The notes under the pieces: model-generated | Seen by the model: only the letters and a program-made list of their open reading frames with translations | Databases searched by the model: none | What the model was told of the DNA's origin: nothing | Shown: positions 13,955 through 15,429 of the stretch, in pieces | Numbering within the stretch: the stretch's first letter is position 1 | Layout of the letters: each line of letters starts with the position of its first letter | From: an uncultured bacterium | GTDB taxonomy: Bacteria; Actinomycetota; Actinomycetes; S36-B12 | Direction of reading: 5' to 3' | DNA: 15,429 bases | Assembly (NCBI GenBank): GCA_903896585.1 | Contig: CAITYI010000400.1 | Location: 1-15,429, forward strand | Translations under genes and position numbers: made by a program

Positions 13955-15216
13955 GTACGGAATCGAGCACTGATGTGAACACCGAGCTGCCGAAGTACAT
14001 GCAGCGAAAGAGTCTTTCGATCGCTGATACGTGGAACGCCTATCGCGTAAAGATCCGTAGCGGCGACATGGGCTCGCTGCCAGCGGTCATCGGTTTGATC
14101 GTCTTGGTTGCTCTCTTTTCTTCATTGAATCCGGTTTTTTTCACACCCTTGAACTTTGCTAACTTCTTCACTCAGGCAGCTGTCGTTGTGATTCTTGCCA
14201 TGGGGCTGATTTTTGTCCTGCTTCTCGGTGAAATCGATTTGTCCGCTGGTGTGACATCTGGGGTATCTGGCGCACTTCTCGCCGTGGGACTGACCAGGTG
14301 GGGATTAACGTGGCCGATTGCGGTAGCCGTATCCCTCCTCGCCGGCGTGGCCATTGGTATTTTCATTGGTTTGCTGGTCGCCAAGGTGGGTATTCCATCT
14401 TTCGTGGTCACCCTGGCACTGTTCTTGGCCTTCCAAGGATTGATCCTCGTGATCATTGGTGAAGGTGGCAATATTCGGGTCACCAATGAGGTGATCCTTG
14501 CCATTCAAAACAACAACATGCCGATCTGGATGGGCTGGATCTTCTATGCAGTGGTGGTGGGTGGCTACCTCCTCTTTGCCTACACCGGCCGAATGCGTCG
14601 TTTGGCTCGGGGATTTAGCGCGACTTCCCTAAGTGTGATTCTGATCAAGACCGGTGTCATCGCGGCAGTTGGTTTTGCCACCGTTTATGCATTGAGTTTG
14701 GAGCGCAGCACTAATCCGGAACTGAATCCCCTCAGTGGAATTCCGATTATTGTTCCGATCATTGCCCTGCTCACACTTGTTTTTGGTTTTGTGTTGGATC
14801 GCACCAGCTTTGGGCGCCACATCTACGCCGTCGGTGGCAACGTGGAAGCTGCGCGTCGCGCCGGAATCAATGTCAGCCATATTCGAATTGCTGTGTTCAC
14901 CATTTGTTCGGGAACGGCAGCTTTCGCTGGAATCGTGTTTGCTTCACGTGCAGCCTCAGTCGATCCCAACGCCGGAAAGTTCATTGTTCTCAATGCGATT
15001 GCCGCTGCGGTTATTGGTGGCACCAGCCTCTTTGGTGGTCGCGGACGAATTCACGATGCCCTGATCGGTGGTGCGGTTGTTGCGGTCATTGACAACGGCA
15101 TGGGCCTGCTGGGTTACTCGGCCGGCGTGAAACTCATGATTACCGGAGCCGTGCTCATGCTTGCTGCCGGTGCCGATGCGCTATCCCGAAAACGTTCGTC
15201 CGGGGTCATGCGCTAA
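13951..15216 (+). CDS. xylH: sugar ABC transporter permease (xylose type)
   Basis: This is the membrane subunit of the CUT2 importer, 421 residues. About 45 hydrophilic N-terminal residues precede roughly ten to twelve membrane helices (LPAVIGLIVLVALFSSLNP is the first). The permease signature is clear: LLLGEIDLSAGVTSGVSGALLAVGL, then VAKVGIPSFVVTLALFLAFQGL, FGRHIYAVGGNVEAARRAGI facing the ATPase, and VIGGTSLFGGRGRIHDALIGG. The length is near that of XylH and longer than RbsC (about 320), supporting a xylose-type assignment. A Ser/Arg-rich loop between helices around 210-225 is the main insertion. The start overlaps the ATPase stop by four bases. It is the last gene of the transport operon, followed by 79 bases of repeat-rich DNA and a regulator. 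Confidence 0.93.
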   Translation: MSTESSTDVNTELPKYMQRKSLSIADTWNAYRVKIRSGDMGSLPAVIGLIVLVALFSSLNPVFFTPLNFANFFTQAAVVVILAMGLIFVLLLGEIDLSAGVTSGVSGALLAVGLTRWGLTWPIAVAVSLLAGVAIGIFIGLLVAKVGIPSFVVTLALFLAFQGLILVIIGEGGNIRVTNEVILAIQNNNMPIWMGWIFYAVVVGGYLLFAYTGRMRRLARGFSATSLSVILIKTGVIAAVGFATVYALSLERSTNPELNPLSGIPIIVPIIALLTLVFGFVLDRTSFGRHIYAVGGNVEAARRAGINVSHIRIAVFTICSGTAAFAGIVFASRAASVDPNAGKFIVLNAIAAAVIGGTSLFGGRGRIHDALIGGAVVAVIDNGMGLLGYSAGVKLMITGAVLMLAAGADALSRKRSSGVMR

Positions 15217-15227
15217 GTACAACTCTT

Positions 15228-15295
15228 ATGAATGCCAATTATTTATGAATAGACATGACCCATGAATAGACATAACCCATGAATAGACATAACCC
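15228..15295. repeat. 17-bp tandem repeat array abutting the ROK regulator start codon
   Basis: Three near-perfect units follow without gaps: ATGAATAGACATGACCC (15245-15261), ATGAATAGACATAACCC (15262-15278) and an identical third (15279-15295). A degenerate fourth unit (15228-15244) keeps ATGAAT at the same 17-base spacing. The next base starts the ATG of the regulator, so the start codon sits where a further unit would begin. The array fills most of the 79-base gap and must contain the promoter or leader. Seventeen is not a multiple of three, so the repeated ATGs fall in different frames. Confidence 0.9.
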
Positions 15296-15429
15296 ATGAT
15301 TCGTACCCAACCAGTCAACACAGATGACATCAAGCGCCTCAATCTGGCGCGCGTCTTGCGCTATTTGCATGAGGGTGGCGAACTAACACGTTCGGAGTTG
15401 GTGGCGCATACCGGCTTGAATCGCAGCAC
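15296..15429 (+). CDS. ROK-family transcriptional regulator, N-terminus (3' end outside window)
   Basis: Only the first 44 codons are present, starting at ATG 15296 (MIRTQPVNTDDIKRLN). They form the winged-helix DNA-binding region of a ROK-family repressor: DIKRLNLARVLRYLHEGGELTRSELVAHTGLNRS, where TRSELVAHTGLNRS is the recognition helix-turn-helix of NagC/XylR-type proteins. The sugar-kinase-like sensor domain lies beyond the window. ROK repressors next to xylose genes commonly repress them until xylose binds, so control of the xylA-xylFGH set is likely. No ribosome site precedes the ATG because the 17-bp repeat runs right up to it; a leaderless transcript is possible. The exact start is uncertain for the same reason. 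Confidence 0.85.
   Translation, partial: MIRTQPVNTDDIKRLNLARVLRYLHEGGELTRSELVAHTGLNRS

Overview
The window looks like chromosomal DNA of a free-living actinobacterium of moderate GC. Support comes from a tRNA-Glu/Asp/Phe cluster, an MpaB-type DUF2236 protein, an actinobacterial-size xylose isomerase, lipoprotein export signals and several GTG starts. No insertion sequence, integrase, phage gene or CRISPR array is visible. The lineage cannot be named from sequence reading alone.

Layout. Bases 1-1581 (+) hold the 3' part of a CocE/NonD-type hydrolase. It is followed at once by a small HPP-like membrane protein whose first helix is cut by an in-frame TAA. Bases 1590-2438 (-) hold a tiny two-helix membrane protein and a secreted six-cysteine protein of unknown function. 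Bases 2705-2983 (-) are the three-tRNA cluster. Bases 3119-4234 (+) carry a minimal zincin-type metallopeptidase and a short-chain dehydrogenase. They converge on a tRNA-modification synthase of the Sua5 type (4261-5235, -). A divergent gap with three 15-bp tandem repeats leads into a membrane-anchored HtrA serine protease (5400-6566, +), which ends in a strong terminator. A DUF2236 oxygenase-like gene (6712-7623, +) converges on a ribokinase (7666-8625, -) across an imperfect 23-bp repeat.

The right half is a pentose locus. Ribokinase and ribose-5-phosphate isomerase B are divergent across 66 bp. Next come a small lipoprotein and an ATP-grasp enzyme of unknown substrate, then xylose isomerase, a lipoprotein sugar-binding protein, a single-domain ABC ATPase, a permease, and the start of a ROK-family repressor cut by the window end. 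The ABC system would import xylose (or a related pentose) and XylA would convert xylose to xylulose. RpiB and the ribokinase would serve ribose and the non-oxidative pentose phosphate pathway. No xylulokinase lies in the window. A perfect 14-bp hairpin between binding-protein and ATPase genes probably sets their different expression levels.

The most unusual theme is short tandem duplication. There is a 17-bp repeat directly against the ROK start codon, a 15-bp repeat against the htrA leader, a 23-bp repeat between convergent genes, and 15-bp and 12-bp duplications inside two lipoprotein genes. The two promoter-proximal arrays could be variable-number regulatory repeats. That is inference and needs strain comparison.
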